Assembly: GCA_003484235.1 (NCBI GenBank)
Contig: DNDP01000295.1
Span: forward strand, 1-5,982
Reading direction: 5' to 3'
From: Verrucomicrobiales bacterium
GTDB taxonomy: Bacteria; Verrucomicrobiota; Verrucomicrobiia; Limisphaerales; RI-55
Length of the DNA: 5,982 bases
Below are positions 1 to 5,868 of this stretch, piece after piece. The notes below the pieces were generated by a model. It saw only the letters and a program-made list of their open reading frames with translations. It was not told the DNA's origin and did not search any database. The position numbers and the translations under genes were made by a program. The stretch's first letter is position 1. Each line of letters opens with the position of its first letter.

Positions 1-57
1 CTGCGCTCTGCCGGCGCACTCCGCACGGGTACGCATGGCGCCCGCAACGGAGCCGGA

Positions 58-1938
58 TCACTTCGCCTTGAAGATCGCCCCGATCAGGTCGGGCTTGTCC
101 GGGTTGCGGACCAGTTTCATGAACTTCGGGCCGGCGTCGTAGGGGACGGTCACCGTCGCGTAGAGATCGCCTTTCAGCACGAGGAACCCGATCTCCCGCC
201 GCGTCGGGGTGTCGGCGATGCCTTCGCGGAAGCGCGCCAGGCTGAACTTGCGACCGTTCACGCCGGCGAGCTGCTGGCCGGGCGCCAGCTTCGCGTGGTC
301 GGCGGGTGAGCCGGGGATCACGTCGATGATCTCGCCCGATTCACGCACCGCGATGCCGAGCGATTCGTAGGCGTCGGCGTACTTCGAGTTCCCCTCGATC
401 AGCTTGTGCCAGTCGCTCGGCGTGGTGCCGTATTCAATCCGGTAGCCGAGCCGTTCGACGGCGGTCAATGGCAGCGCCGCCTGCGTCGCAAACACGCGCT
501 CCTCGAAGAACGCATCCCAGTCGAACTGGTGCAGCCGGTTCAGCTCCGCGACCACCTCGTCGTAGTCGAACGCCTTTACCAGGCCGTCACCCGGCTGATG
601 GCGGAAGAAGATCGCGCAAAAGTCGTCGAGGCTTTTCTCGCTGTTCGTTGCGCCGCGCAGGATGGCGTCCACCTCGAGCCAGACGAAGAGGCCCTCGTTA
701 TAGTAGTCCTGCCGGCGGCGGAGGTATTCCCAGCTCTTGCTGCCGCCGCGCAAATGCCAGGAATCGACCGCCGTGTCCTTGAGCGGGCGCCACTGCCGGC
801 CTTTCTGCAACTGCAGGCGGCTGATGGTGCGGGCCAGCTGCTGGAGGTTCTCCTCGGGCGAGGCCATGCCGCTGCGGACGTGCAGGAGATGGCCGAGATA
901 CTGGGTGAGCCCCTCGTAAACCCACAGGCCGCCGGTCTTGTTGTCGTCATGGTAGTTGCCGGTGACCATGCCGATCGGGCGGCGCCACTTGCCGCACCAG
1001 GCGTGGACGAGTTCGTGCGGGAGGACGTCGATGTAGATCGCCCATTTCTTGTCGTCGGTGAAGGTGGTCTCCGGCACGCCGTTCAACGAGGAGGCGGTGT
1101 GTTCGAGGCCCATGCCGGGGAAGTCGTCGCTCGCATTGACCAGGAAGTGATAGGCGTCAAACGGGGCGGTCTGGAAGAGCTTCATGCCCTGGACGGCGAG
1201 CGCCTCGAACTGTTTCAGCCGGTTGTCGCCCAGCTGCAGTGCTGCGGCCGACTCGGAGTTGAGGTGGTAATGCACCGGGGGAAAACCCGTCGGCTTGAAG
1301 GTGTGCGAGCGCAGGTGTTCGCCGGCAATGATCGGGCTGTCGATCAGCACCTCGAGCGTGACCGGCGCGAACGTGATTGTCTCGCCGGCGTCCGACACGG
1401 TCAGAGCCGAGGCGTGCTTCCAGCCGGGCGGCAGCCGCAGCGACGCGCGGTAGCGGACCGCGGCCGCGTTGGTCACGGTCGCCGGGTAGAGCACGCAGGT
1501 GTTCAGGTTGATCGTGCCGATGAAGGCGTTGCCGAAGCTGTCCACGCTGCTCGAGTTGCTGTTCGGCTGGTTCGTGATGTAGTCGAGCTCGGCCACCAAT
1601 TCGTATGCTCCGGCCGGCACCTCGACCTGAAAGCGGTAGAGCTCCACCTCGTCGCGCGACCAGGGAAGGGTCTTGCCGTCGGGCGTCGAGAAGCGGAGCC
1701 CGGCGAGGTTCTCGATCGGACCGCGCGGTGCATGGATGCCGGGGATCCACTTCGGGTAGTAGAAGGAATTGGTGCCGGGCTGGACCGGGAAGGTCATGCG
1801 TGTGCGGAGGAGCTTGCGCGGCAGTTCGCGGGCGTCGATGTCGAAGGAGATTGCTTGGGCGGCGTCCAGGCGCGCCAACGGAAGCAGGAGAACGAAGGCG
1901 GCGATGCATCCAAGGAGCCGGTGCATTGGGTGTATCAT
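58..1938 (-). CDS. Secreted M61-family metallopeptidase (glycyl aminopeptidase-like) with C-terminal PDZ domain
   Basis: Predicted zinc peptidase exported across the inner membrane, resembling M61 glycyl aminopeptidases. With the ATG at 1938 it has 626 residues. An N-terminal hydrophobic segment (about residues 8-22) ending near LDAAQ looks like a Sec signal peptide. A beta-rich M61 N-terminal domain follows (about 30-200). The catalytic domain carries a GLEHTAS motif (277-283) and HELVH (308-312) in the wider M61 pattern HExxHxWxxKxxRP. A downstream glutamate in WVYEGLTQY (E342) is the likely third zinc ligand. Residues about 515-600 form a PDZ-like domain (SLGIAV, VIPGSPADHAKLAPGQQL). All expected catalytic residues are present and the length is normal for the family. 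Another ATG at 1926 gives 622 residues and begins just before the signal peptide. A TTG at 1995 is also open. None of the three has a good ribosome binding site, so the start is unresolved. The gene is divergent from the small membrane protein gene. Its substrate is unknown. Confidence 0.93.
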   Translation of the reverse strand: MIHPMHRLLGCIAAFVLLLPLARLDAAQAISFDIDARELPRKLLRTRMTFPVQPGTNSFYYPKWIPGIHAPRGPIENLAGLRFSTPDGKTLPWSRDEVELYRFQVEVPAGAYELVAELDYITNQPNSNSSSVDSFGNAFIGTINLNTCVLYPATVTNAAAVRYRASLRLPPGWKHASALTVSDAGETITFAPVTLEVLIDSPIIAGEHLRSHTFKPTGFPPVHYHLNSESAAALQLGDNRLKQFEALAVQGMKLFQTAPFDAYHFLVNASDDFPGMGLEHTASSLNGVPETTFTDDKKWAIYIDVLPHELVHAWCGKWRRPIGMVTGNYHDDNKTGGLWVYEGLTQYLGHLLHVRSGMASPEENLQQLARTISRLQLQKGRQWRPLKDTAVDSWHLRGGSKSWEYLRRRQDYYNEGLFVWLEVDAILRGATNSEKSLDDFCAIFFRHQPGDGLVKAFDYDEVVAELNRLHQFDWDAFFEERVFATQAALPLTAVERLGYRIEYGTTPSDWHKLIEGNSKYADAYESLGIAVRESGEIIDVIPGSPADHAKLAPGQQLAGVNGRKFSLARFREGIADTPTRREIGFLVLKGDLYATVTVPYDAGPKFMKLVRNPDKPDLIGAIFKAK

Positions 1939-2014
1939 GGGCGAATCGTGCCGGGCGGTGACACCGGAGGCCAGCGGGAACTGCGTGCCCCACAAAACTC
2001 AGGAAGCGCGACAA

Positions 2015-2043
2015 TTGACCGACCACCTCCTCGGGCCTACAAC
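2015..2043 (+). promoter_or_regulatory. Candidate sigma-70-type promoter for the small membrane protein/ybjQ pair
   Basis: TTGACC (2015-2020) matches the -35 consensus at 5 of 6 positions. It is followed after 17 bp by TACAAC (2038-2043), which matches the -10 consensus at 4 of 6. Transcription would start near 2050, only a few bases before the ATG at 2053. This would give a nearly leaderless mRNA, consistent with no Shine-Dalgarno sequence before that ATG. It is assigned by eye only. Confidence 0.4.
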
Positions 2044-2052
2044 CGTAATGCT

Positions 2053-2256
2053 ATGGAACGGCTCGCCTACGTCATCCTCGGAACCCTCGCCGGCATTTGG
2101 CTTGTCCTGATGATCGCCGGCATGGTCGTGGCCTGGCCGGTCGGGATCCTTGGCTTGCTGGGCATGTTCGCCGTGGGGTTGCTGCTGGTGAAGGTGCTGA
2201 AGGAACGGATGTCGAACAAGGAGGACGACCATTACGACAAGAACGTGGAGAAATGA
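2053..2256 (+). CDS. Small two-helix membrane protein upstream of ybjQ
   Basis: A 67-residue protein of unknown function. Two hydrophobic segments (about residues 5-27 and 29-47) are separated by a short W-P turn, forming a likely helical hairpin in the inner membrane. A charged C-terminal tail (48-67) contains NKEDDHYDKNVEK. I recall similar tails (NKEDDYYSKNVEK-like) in small hypothetical membrane proteins of other bacteria, which suggests a real conserved family, but I cannot verify this here. The ATG at 2053 is chosen because hydrophobic protein sequence begins there. The frame stays open far upstream, but only as a shadow of the opposite-strand peptidase gene. There is no Shine-Dalgarno sequence, and a candidate promoter lies just upstream. 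The stop codon (TGA, 2254-2256) overlaps an ATG of the ybjQ frame at 2253, and a ybjQ ribosome binding site lies inside its last codons. The two genes are therefore probably co-transcribed and translationally coupled. Confidence 0.8.
   Translation: MERLAYVILGTLAGIWLVLMIAGMVVAWPVGILGLLGMFAVGLLLVKVLKERMSNKEDDHYDKNVEK
2247..2252 (+). promoter_or_regulatory. Ribosome binding site for ybjQ
   Basis: GGAGAA at 2247-2252 lies inside the last codons of the small membrane protein gene. The GGAG core ends 8 bases before the ATG at 2259 but only 2 bases before the ATG at 2253. The spacing therefore favours 2259 as the ybjQ start. Confidence 0.6.
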
Positions 2257-2258
2257 TC

Positions 2259-2588
2259 ATGCTCATCATCACCCAGGAAAACCCGGTCGGGGTGGAGATC
2301 ACCCAGACGCTCGGACTCGTCCGCGGCAACACCATTCGCGCCCGTCACATTGGCAAGGACATTCTCGCCGGCCTGCGCACCATCGTGGGCGGTGAGATCT
2401 CCGAATACACCAAAATGCTCGCCGAGGCGCGCGAACAGGCCCTGGACCGCATGGTGGCCGAAGCGAAACATCTTGGCGCCGATGCCGTGGTGGGTGTCCG
2501 CTTTGTAACCGCCCCGGTCATGCAGGGTGCCGCTGAACTGCTAGCCTACGGAACTGCCGTGCGCATCAAGGTTCCGCCGGTTCCCTGA
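2259..2588 (+). CDS. ybjQ: YbjQ/UPF0145 (DUF74) family protein
   Basis: A 109-residue cytoplasmic protein of the YbjQ family, close to the 107 residues of E. coli YbjQ. Shared features are GLVRGNTI (19-26), the ILAGLRTIVGGEISEYTKML block (35-54, like FAGIRDIVGGRSGAYEKEL in E. coli), AREQALDRM (58-65), LGADAVVGVRF (72-82) and a closing YGTAVRI (97-103). The biochemical role of this family is not established; members are compact oligomer-forming proteins. The start at 2259 is preferred on ribosome binding site spacing. The in-frame ATG at 2253 would add two residues and overlap the upstream stop by four bases. Tight linkage to a small membrane protein suggests the two act together, for example with the membrane protein recruiting YbjQ to the inner membrane. 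That is inference. The gene runs convergently toward the SDR gene with a 33-bp gap and no visible hairpin terminator. Confidence 0.93.
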   Translation: MLIITQENPVGVEITQTLGLVRGNTIRARHIGKDILAGLRTIVGGEISEYTKMLAEAREQALDRMVAEAKHLGADAVVGVRFVTAPVMQGAAELLAYGTAVRIKVPPVP

Positions 2589-2621
2589 AGGTCTGAGAAC
2601 CAATACGGCATCAAGGCCGCG

Positions 2622-3419
2622 TCACTGCCCGCCGCCCGGCGGGATCGGCCAGTTGAACGCCGCGGTAAACCCGCCGTCCACGTAGAGGATTTGTCCGGTC
2701 ATCCAGGCGGACGCGTGGGACGCGAGGAAGATCGCCGCCCCAACCATGTCCTCGGGTTGCCCAAGTCGGCGCAGCGGCGTGTTCGGCTTCACCCATTCCT
2801 GCATGGAGGGGATCGACCACAGTTTGCGCGTGAGATCGGTCAGCACGAAGCCCGGAGCGATGGCATTTACGCGGACGCCGGACGGTCCCCATTCGGCGGC
2901 AAGCAGGCGGGTCATGTGGCCGACTGCCGCCTTGCTCATGGCGTAGGGCGCGACGTTGGTCAACGGCTTGTCGTTGTTGAGCGAGGAGATGTTGATCTGC
3001 GTGCCGTGCCCTGACTTCATCTGGTGGACCGCCACCGCCCGGGACAGCAGCCAGGCGCCCTTCAGGTTGATGTCCATGATGAAGTCGTAGTCGTCCTCGG
3101 TGAACTCGAGCGCGGGCTTGCGCCGGTTGACGCCGGCGACGTTTACCAGGCAGTCGATCCGCCCGAACTGCTCGATGACCGACGCGACCAGCGAGGCGAT
3201 GTCGTCCGGCTTGGCCACGTCGCAGACACGCCGGGCGACCGGATGGGTGCAGCTGACCGCCTCAGCGGCTTCCTGGAGGGATTTCGCGTCCCGGCTGGCG
3301 ATGATCACCTGCGCGCCTGCATTGGCGAAGCCGTGGGCAATCGCGCGTCCTATGCCGCGGCTGCCACCTGAGACGAGGACGACTTGATCCTGAACCGAGA
3401 AGAGTTCCTGCGAGGTCAT
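2622..3419 (-). CDS. Short-chain dehydrogenase/reductase (SDR), NAD(P)-dependent oxidoreductase
   Basis: A classical-SDR Rossmann-fold enzyme of 265 residues from the ATG at 3419, a normal length, probably cytoplasmic. Visible motifs are SGGSRGIG for cofactor binding (17-24, with S for the usual first T), a CDV acidic contact (66-68), NVAG in place of NNAG (93-96), and an active-site tetrad of N118, S146, Y159 and K163 (YAMSK). PGFVLTDLT (189-197) and a C-terminal YVDGG (246-250) also fit. The overall pattern resembles gluconate 5-dehydrogenase or 3-oxoacyl-ACP reductase relatives, but the substrate cannot be read from sequence. ATGs at 3428 and 3455 are alternative starts, giving 268 and 277 residues; no start has a clear ribosome binding site. 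The C-terminus carries a short proline/glycine-rich extension (FNWPIPPGGGQ). The gene lies 68 bp downstream of rnc on the same strand, so co-transcription is plausible. Confidence 0.93.
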   Translation of the reverse strand: MTSQELFSVQDQVVLVSGGSRGIGRAIAHGFANAGAQVIIASRDAKSLQEAAEAVSCTHPVARRVCDVAKPDDIASLVASVIEQFGRIDCLVNVAGVNRRKPALEFTEDDYDFIMDINLKGAWLLSRAVAVHQMKSGHGTQINISSLNNDKPLTNVAPYAMSKAAVGHMTRLLAAEWGPSGVRVNAIAPGFVLTDLTRKLWSIPSMQEWVKPNTPLRRLGQPEDMVGAAIFLASHASAWMTGQILYVDGGFTAAFNWPIPPGGGQ

Positions 3420-3487
3420 GGCCGCCATGTTGGGCGGAAACGGACGGCGTGGCAACCGCGGGAACGGGCGGGCACCGTGGCGGTGAT

Positions 3488-4234
3488 CTACGTCGCCGAA
3501 CCGGGAGCTGCCTCGCTGCCCGGTAGATTAACGTCGCGGCGGAGCGCTGCCAGAGCATCGAGTGCGGCGGCGCTTTCTGCAGCTTTCTTGCTTTTGCCCC
3601 GGCCGGCACCGAGTTGGCGGTTGCGGTGGTAGACAACGCATGCAAACTCGCGGTCGTGGTCGGGCCCGGAGATCGACGTGATTTCGTAGTGGGGCGGTTC
3701 GGCGGCGCCGATCTGGAGCATCTCCTGCAATTCGCCCTTGGGATTGTCGAGCGACGGCAGGTCGGTGAGTTCGCCGAATGTCTCCTGAAAGCAGCGGTTC
3801 ACAAACCCGCTGGCCGCATCGAATCCACCGTCCAGGAAGATCGCACCCACCACCGCCTCGAAGACGTCCGCGAGCGCGGACTGCTTGTCCCGGCCGCCGC
3901 TCTGCTCCTCGCCGTGGCTGAGCTGCAGGTGCTCGCCCAGGCGCAGCCGCCGGCTCTCTTCGGCCAGCGTGCGCTTGTTGACGAACTGTGCGCGCGCCTT
4001 GGTGAGCGGCCCCTCGCCGAGATCGGGAAACTTCCGGAACAGCTCGTGCGTGAGCGCGAGTTCCAGCACGGCGTCACCGAGGAATTCCAGCCGCTGGTTG
4101 TGCGCCACGCGCGCCCCGGCGTCGTAGGCGAGGGAAGGGTGGGTCAGCGCGGTGCGCAGCAGCGTGGGATCTTTGAACCGGTATCCGAGCGACGCCTCCA
4201 GATCGGCCAACGAGTTGTGGATGGATGCCGGCAC
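3488..4234 (-). CDS. rnc: Ribonuclease III
   Basis: Cytoplasmic Mg2+-dependent endonuclease that cleaves double-stranded RNA, including rRNA precursors and structured mRNAs. From the GTG at 4234 it has 248 residues. The RNase III domain (about 5-150) carries the signature NQRLEFLGDAVLEL (46-59) and ADVFEAVVGAIFLDGG (122-137). A double-stranded RNA-binding domain follows (about 164-232), ending with GKSKKAAESAAA. By alignment with E. coli, E50, D54, D123 and E126 match E41, D45, D114 and E117. Q47 replaces E38. The GTG start is preferred because GAGGA lies 8 bases upstream. The longer TTG start at 4249 adds five residues and overlaps the upstream stop by four bases (TTGA), but it follows a CCTCCC stretch with no ribosome binding site. 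The gene sits directly behind the zinc-ribbon protein gene and ahead of the SDR gene, in a probable operon. The tail after the dsRBD is about 15 residues. Confidence 0.96.
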   Translation of the reverse strand: MPASIHNSLADLEASLGYRFKDPTLLRTALTHPSLAYDAGARVAHNQRLEFLGDAVLELALTHELFRKFPDLGEGPLTKARAQFVNKRTLAEESRRLRLGEHLQLSHGEEQSGGRDKQSALADVFEAVVGAIFLDGGFDAASGFVNRCFQETFGELTDLPSLDNPKGELQEMLQIGAAEPPHYEITSISGPDHDREFACVVYHRNRQLGAGRGKSKKAAESAAALDALAALRRDVNLPGSEAAPGSAT

Positions 4235-4242
4235 GTGGGCTG

Positions 4243-4247
4243 TCCTC
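4243..4247 (-). promoter_or_regulatory. Shine-Dalgarno site that decides the rnc start
   Basis: Reading the minus strand, GAGGA at 4247-4243 overlaps the TGA stop of the upstream gene (4248-4246). It is separated by 8 bases from a GTG at 4234. This supports GTG 4234 over TTG 4249, and it means ribosomes terminating on the upstream gene stop on top of the rnc ribosome binding site. Confidence 0.6.
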
Positions 4248-4890
4248 AACGGGAGGCGGGTATCGGTCCGGCCTCCGATGATTCCTCCGCGGCTGACGCC
4301 GGCACCTCGGCGTCTTCTTCGGCAGCCGGTTCCGGAGCCGCGACCGGTTCTGTTGCGTCTGGCCCGGCATCGGCGGGAGGATTCAAGCCATGCTCCAGCA
4401 GATGGGCCACCTGGGACTGCACTTCGTCCAGCTGATCCAACTGCAGGTCCGGATCGGGAATGGTGAACAGGTCGAACGTCTTCGGCTGCTCATAAACGAA
4501 CACCCGGCGGCCGTCGCGTTTGAACTGCTCCTTGACGCGCAACTGGCGTTTGCGCTCCAGCATGACCGCCAGAATGTATGATGCCGCTGCGTATTGAGGA
4601 TCGTTCAGCTCGATGAGCTTCCGCAGCAGAGATTCAGCGGTGTCGCGCTGGATCGGATCGGGCGGAGCGGCGGGCGGCGCCTCGTAAACCCCCTGCCAGC
4701 AGGAGATGAAGCCCTTCCGGTCGCGGGCACCCTCGGCGTACTGCTCGGCCCAGCACTTTTCGCAGACATCCAGCCGGATGTAGTCGCTCCGCTCGTCGGA
4801 GAGGACGGTGTGGTACCTTTGCTTGTCGGCGAACTCTCCGCCGCAGGCCTGGCACGCGTGAGCGCGTGATTGAATGTTCCAGTCGTTCAT
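4246..4890 (-). CDS. Hypothetical zinc-ribbon protein co-transcribed with rnc
   Basis: A 214-residue cytoplasmic protein of unknown function. The N-terminus holds two CxxC pairs (C13/C16 and C43/C46) about 27 residues apart, a typical treble-clef or zinc-ribbon spacing for one structural zinc. A further C64 is present. The layout resembles the N-terminal part of McsA-like proteins, but I see no UvrB/UvrC-type motif. A central charged helical region (about 82-135, rich in L, K, R and E, including ILAVMLERKRQLRVKEQF) precedes a short conserved-looking stretch (VFVYEQPKTFDLFTIPDPDL, 130-149). A low-complexity Ala/Pro/Glu-rich acidic tail (about 170-214) is probably disordered. I recall similar proteins as conserved hypotheticals in Verrucomicrobiota, but cannot confirm it. 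The ATG at 4890 is the only good N-terminal start; its ribosome binding site is weak. It is the first gene of the zinc-ribbon/rnc/SDR cluster, and its stop overlaps the rnc ribosome binding site. The context suggests, but does not prove, a link to RNA metabolism. Confidence 0.85.
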   Translation of the reverse strand: MNDWNIQSRAHACQACGGEFADKQRYHTVLSDERSDYIRLDVCEKCWAEQYAEGARDRKGFISCWQGVYEAPPAAPPDPIQRDTAESLLRKLIELNDPQYAAASYILAVMLERKRQLRVKEQFKRDGRRVFVYEQPKTFDLFTIPDPDLQLDQLDEVQSQVAHLLEHGLNPPADAGPDATEPVAAPEPAAEEDAEVPASAAEESSEAGPIPASR

Positions 4891-4922
4891 CAGCCGTGTT
4901 CGTGTGTCGTTCCGGTCACGGC

Positions 4923-4950
4923 ATTATTGACGGGAGCGGCGGTGGCGCAA
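4923..4950 (-). promoter_or_regulatory. Weak candidate promoter for the zinc-ribbon/rnc/SDR cluster
   Basis: On the minus strand, AATAAT (4928-4923) matches the -10 consensus at 5 of 6 positions. It lies 16 bp downstream of TTGCGC (4950-4945), which matches the -35 consensus at only 3 of 6. The expected transcription start is near 4916, leaving a leader of about 25 bases before the ATG at 4890. Assigned by eye only. Confidence 0.25.
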
Positions 4951-5069
4951 CTGCAATATCCGAAGGCGTGCGGTTGCGGCGTCTCCGGCCGGGCCGGGCC
5001 GGAACGCGCGGGTGCCTGCAACAAGGCTCCGCGACTCAGGTGGTTGGGTAATAGACGTTGCAATTGCGC
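4945..5069. repeat. Imperfect 12-bp inverted repeat in the divergent intergenic region
   Basis: GCGCAACTGCAA at 4945-4956 is the inverted partner of TTGCAATTGCGC at 5058-5069, with 11 of 12 positions complementary and 101 bases between the arms. It lies between the divergent zinc-ribbon and GNAT genes. It may be an operator pair, the ends of a decayed element, or chance. No direct duplication flanks it. Confidence 0.35.
4984..5003 (+). other. GC-rich hairpin in the GNAT upstream region
   Basis: TCCGGCC (4984-4990) pairs perfectly with GGCCGGA (4997-5003) around a 6-base loop. It contains two GGGCC units in tandem (4991-5000). There is no T-run on either side, so it is not a classical intrinsic terminator. 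Confidence 0.4.
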
Positions 5070-5074
5070 GGTGC

Positions 5075-5096
5075 TCGGCTCTGCTGAAAGAGCCGA
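5075..5096 (+). promoter_or_regulatory. Hairpin immediately before the GNAT start codon
   Basis: TCGGCTCT (5075-5082) and AGAGCCGA (5089-5096) form a perfect 8-bp stem with the loop GCTGAA. The ATG follows at 5099, two bases after the stem. The only Shine-Dalgarno-like bases (GAAAGAG, 5086-5092) are partly inside the stem, so the structure would hide the ribosome binding site in mRNA. No T-run follows, so termination is unlikely. Confidence 0.5.
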
Positions 5097-5098
5097 AA

Positions 5099-5731
5099 AT
5101 GCCCGACCCACCCCCCAACTGCGTTCGGCTCGACACCGCCAAAATGGTTTTGCTGGCGGCGGGGAATCTTGCGGTCGCATTCATGGACGATCCGCTTTTC
5201 GTCCACGTCATTCCGGTGCCGGAGGACCGCCGCCGCCAGCTGCCGCTGCTGATGCGCGCGGCCATCGAACTCTTCGAACATGACGGAGTCTGCTGGGCGG
5301 CCGACGAGTCCGCGCGGGCCGTCCTGCTCGCGCAGCCGCCGGCCATGCGCCATGCGCCGCGGTTGCGGCTGGGAATGATGGTGGCCAAATATGGTTTCCG
5401 CTTCCGATCCGACACCCGCGGTCGCCTTCTTCACATCATGGGTGAAATCGACCAGCACCGTCCGGCCGCCCGCCATTACCACCTCATGCTGCTCGGCGCG
5501 TCGCCCGAACTTCGCGGGCAGGCGGTGGACGAAGAACTGTTGAGAGCGCTTCTGGAAACCGCCGATGCCGAGGCGGTCGGAGTTCACGTGCAGACGTCAC
5601 GCACCGAGTATGTCGAGTGCTTCCGCCGCCATGGGTTTGCCCCTGCCGGCTCGGCACGATGTGACCGCGGCACCGGCCCGGAACTGATGTTCATGGACCG
5701 CCCCGCGGCCGACCGACCCGCGGAAAGGTAG
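5099..5731 (+). CDS. GNAT-family N-acetyltransferase-like protein
   Basis: A 210-residue cytoplasmic protein with the layout of GNAT acetyltransferases, which transfer acetyl from acetyl-CoA to an amine. The N-terminal half has the helical DPLFVHVIP (31-39) and RRRQLPLLMRAAIELFE (44-60) stretches seen in relatives. The core strand HYHLMLLGASPE (126-137) leads into the motif A region RGQAVDEELLRALLETAD (139-156). A VHVQTSRTEYVECFRRHGF block (162-180) matches the usual C-terminal part of the fold. The motif A glycines expected as (Q/R)GxGxG/A are altered: R139 and G140 remain, but A142 and D144 replace the later glycines. Acetyl-CoA binding may therefore be weakened or changed. The ATG at 5099 is chosen because the family-like sequence starts there; a GTG at 5012 would add 29 unrelated residues. 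The stop codon lies inside a REP-like repeat. The substrate is unknown. Confidence 0.85.
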   Translation: MPDPPPNCVRLDTAKMVLLAAGNLAVAFMDDPLFVHVIPVPEDRRRQLPLLMRAAIELFEHDGVCWAADESARAVLLAQPPAMRHAPRLRLGMMVAKYGFRFRSDTRGRLLHIMGEIDQHRPAARHYHLMLLGASPELRGQAVDEELLRALLETADAEAVGVHVQTSRTEYVECFRRHGFAPAGSARCDRGTGPELMFMDRPAADRPAER

Positions 5732-5766
5732 GGCCGCGCTCTCCGAGCGCGCCGCCGAGCGGAGAG
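5727..5766 (+). repeat. REP-like hairpin repeat, left arm
   Basis: GGTAGGGC leads into a perfect 7-bp hairpin, CGCGCTC (5735-5741), loop TCC, GAGCGCG (5745-5751). CGCCGAG follows (5753-5759). CTCTCCG (5739-5745) can alternatively pair with CGGAGAG (5760-5766). The same consensus occurs inverted at 5869-5900. It overlaps the GNAT stop codon and might also stabilise or terminate that transcript. Confidence 0.7.
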
Positions 5767-5868
5767 TTGGCCTTCGATTGTCCGGGCAGCGAACGGCGGC
5801 ATGGATCGCATTCGATTCATCCGACTCGGCTGGCGTTCGTTTTGCGGCGGGCGATCGCTGTGAACTCA

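Noticed and set aside
1..57. Possible terminator or gene fragment downstream of the M61 peptidase
   Set aside because: Only a weak 5-bp GGCGC/GCGCC pairing with a large loop and no T-run; no supported coding sequence.
1906..1920. LLGC at the N-terminus of the M61 peptidase as a lipobox
   Set aside because: The cysteine lies at the beginning of the hydrophobic segment rather than at its end, so lipoprotein processing there is unlikely.
406..2052. Very long open frame on the plus strand, antisense to the M61 peptidase gene
   Set aside because: High-GC codon use on the opposite strand produces stop-free antisense frames. The translation is low-complexity (R, A, V, G-rich) with no recognisable domain. 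Only its last part, from 2053, is a real gene.
2589..2621. Possible bidirectional terminator between ybjQ and the SDR gene
   Set aside because: No stable inverted repeat or T-run is visible in the 33-bp gap.
3614..4435. Long open frame antisense to rnc and the zinc-ribbon gene
   Set aside because: It is a shadow of two well-supported minus-strand genes, and no domain is visible.
5012..5098. Upstream GTG start extending the GNAT protein by 29 residues
   Set aside because: The extension does not look like GNAT sequence and would run through the start-site hairpin; the ATG at 5099 fits the family better.
5801..5863. 20-codon open frame between the two REP-like arms
   Set aside because: There is no ribosome binding site, it is short, and its composition is unremarkable.
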